Source of the DNA: Dipylidium caninum
Taxonomy: Eukaryota > Platyhelminthes > Cestoda > Cyclophyllidea > Dipylidiidae
DNA length: 64,000 nt
Reading direction: 5' to 3'
Assembly (NCBI GenBank): GCA_017562135.1
Contig: QEYB01001046.1
Coordinates: forward strand, 124,001-188,000
Shown here one piece after another: positions 62,986-64,000 of the stretch. Below the pieces are notes generated by a model, which was not told where the DNA came from, ran no database searches, and saw nothing but the letters and a program-made list of their open reading frames with translations. Numbering within the stretch: the first letter of the stretch is position 1; every line of letters begins with the position of its first letter. Both the position numbers and the translations under genes were made by a program.

Positions 62986-63146
62986 GTGCTTTGGGCGATA
63001 AGAAAGACGAGGGCGGTTCGTCGGGAGCTCGAGAAATCGACCCCGAGGTGGAGGAGGCTCTGCGAGAGGCAGAGCAGAAACGCCAGGAGAAGCATCGGAA
63101 GATGGAGGAAGAACGCGAGGCGATGCGACAGGATATCCGCGATAAG
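62986..63146 (+). CDS. cpx: Complexin, exon 2 (accessory and central helices), partial gene
   Basis: This exon starts after acceptor gttgtag and completes Gly19. Residues 19-35 are a polar linker. Residues 36-60 are a highly charged Glu/Lys/Arg accessory helix. EREAMRQDIRDK (61-72) is the start of the central helix that lies in the groove of the SNARE bundle; Arg66, Arg70 and neighbours correspond to conserved SNARE contacts. It ends AAG at donor gttggt. Family members continue with Tyr-x-Ile-Lys-Lys-Lys, so the next exon should open with that sequence beyond the window. The frame that reads through the donor encodes nothing complexin-like and is intronic. Confidence 0.93.
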
Positions 63147-64000
63147 GTTGGTCATTTTCTCCCCCTCCTCCTCCCACTCTCCTCCATCCACCCTGTACAC
63201 CCTTATGAGGTTGGAGTTCAGTGCCACAAATTGTCCTTATCTCACCGTTATGGGCTGCCACTCTCTCCCCACGTCGATAAACTCCCTAAAGCCTTTTGGG
63301 CATTCGTGGAGTCGCCTTTCATCACCACCGGGGGACATCAGTCTGGCCAGCCGGCGAGGGGCGTCGCGGTTGCCCTCGTCTGCCTCGAAGTGGCCTGCTC
63401 CGTTGACCCTTAGGCTCTGGACCGACGCACAGTAGCACAGCAACTCCCCTCTCCGCTCCCCTAATCCCGTCTGGCCTTTGCGGTGTCGCGCATCCTCCCA
63501 CAGGCCGTAATTAACCCCGCCTTTACGGGTCGCGATTTATGCTCAACGGGGAGGCGGTGGGGGCAGGGCGGGGGCGCAGCGTGGCGGGGAGAGGCCGAGT
63601 AGAAGAGGACGGAGACGGGAGGAGTCGCGTAGATACACAGTCATTAGGCCAAACATCAAAGTGTAAATACGCGTATGCCAGTGTCAGATTAACCACTTCA
63701 CTGATCGCCGCTTCATCTTGACGCGCTTCGTGGATGATGGCCCGAGGACTTGAGTTGGCTTGGCAACTAAATGAGTGCGGATTTTTGTCGAAAAATGGAG
63801 TGTACACTTTCTTTTGTTTGGTTAAGAGGTTCACAGGACCCGAGGCGTATATTTTTGTCTTCTTGCTTCGACTTCTCCCATTCATCTGGCAAAACACATT
63901 AGATGGATTAGTTTTTTTAGGTTTATTTTCATTCCAACATAGAAATGGGAGAACACAACTTGCTGAGTTAAATTTCTCCCCAAAAGACAAGAACGCATCA
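63147..64000 (+). other. Complexin intron 2, running off the window
   Basis: After donor gttggt no exon encoding the Lys-rich end of the central helix or a CAAX tail is seen. Minus-strand open frame 63523-63990 has no recognisable domain. Confidence 0.65.

Larger units (their letters stand above)
62132..63146 (+). other. cpx: Gene span within the window: complexin, 3' part missing
   Basis: Two coding exons (62132-62186, 62986-63146) are separated by a 799-base GT-AG intron at phase 1. The coding region continues past the second donor, and no exon for the C-terminal tail is visible in the remaining 850 bases. Complexins are small cytosolic presynaptic proteins that bind the assembled SNARE bundle and clamp or promote vesicle fusion. 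Confidence 0.9.

Noticed and set aside
1..64000. tRNA, rRNA or CRISPR features
   Set aside because: A scan by eye for T-loop box B sequences on both strands, rRNA-like blocks and regularly spaced repeats found none; a covariance-model search would be decisive.

Overview
This window is nuclear DNA of a bilaterian animal, most likely a flatworm and tentatively a tapeworm. The support is indirect: spliced genes with GT-AG introns from about 0.8 to 6.7 kb, many dinucleotide and triplet microsatellites, a neuronal complexin with the invertebrate-type N-terminus, and a FAAH-family amidase. The animal assignment is firm because complexin is a metazoan synaptic protein. The phylum is an inference and the order a guess. 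I saw no bacterial operon, CRISPR array, rRNA, tRNA or intact transposase.

Three protein-coding genes can be supported. (1) On the minus strand at 31.5-33.4 kb is an intronless 619-residue fatty acid amide hydrolase (FAAH)-like protein. Fold-defining parts of the amidase family are clear, but all positions of the Lys-Ser-Ser catalytic triad appear substituted, so it looks like a pseudoenzyme. (2) On the plus strand, four exons at 43.3-57.1 kb join in one frame into a 578-residue FAD-linked oxidase of the L-gulonolactone/aldonolactone oxidase type, with a divergent FAD loop. (3) On the plus strand from 62.13 kb, two exons encode the N-terminus, accessory helix and central SNARE-binding helix of complexin. 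The rest of that gene lies beyond the window.

The first 31 kb, and 35.7-42.8 kb, contain no gene I can defend. They hold microsatellites, purine or pyrimidine tracts, several strong G-quadruplex motifs, a CpG-dense island at about 11.0-11.2 kb, and many short open frames that look like chance products of GC-rich DNA. The DNA is compositionally split. Most of it is about 50-60% GC and full of the word GAGGCG/CGCCTC. The stretch from about 31.3 to 36.3 kb, which contains the amidase-like gene, is much more AT-rich and nearly lacks that word.

The three genes show no functional link beyond lying in the same region. The most interesting items are the degenerate but fully open amidase gene in its AT-rich island, the aldonolactone-oxidase-like enzyme lacking the usual flavin-linking histidine, and two sizeable DNA/RNA hairpins (31.07 and 47.52 kb).
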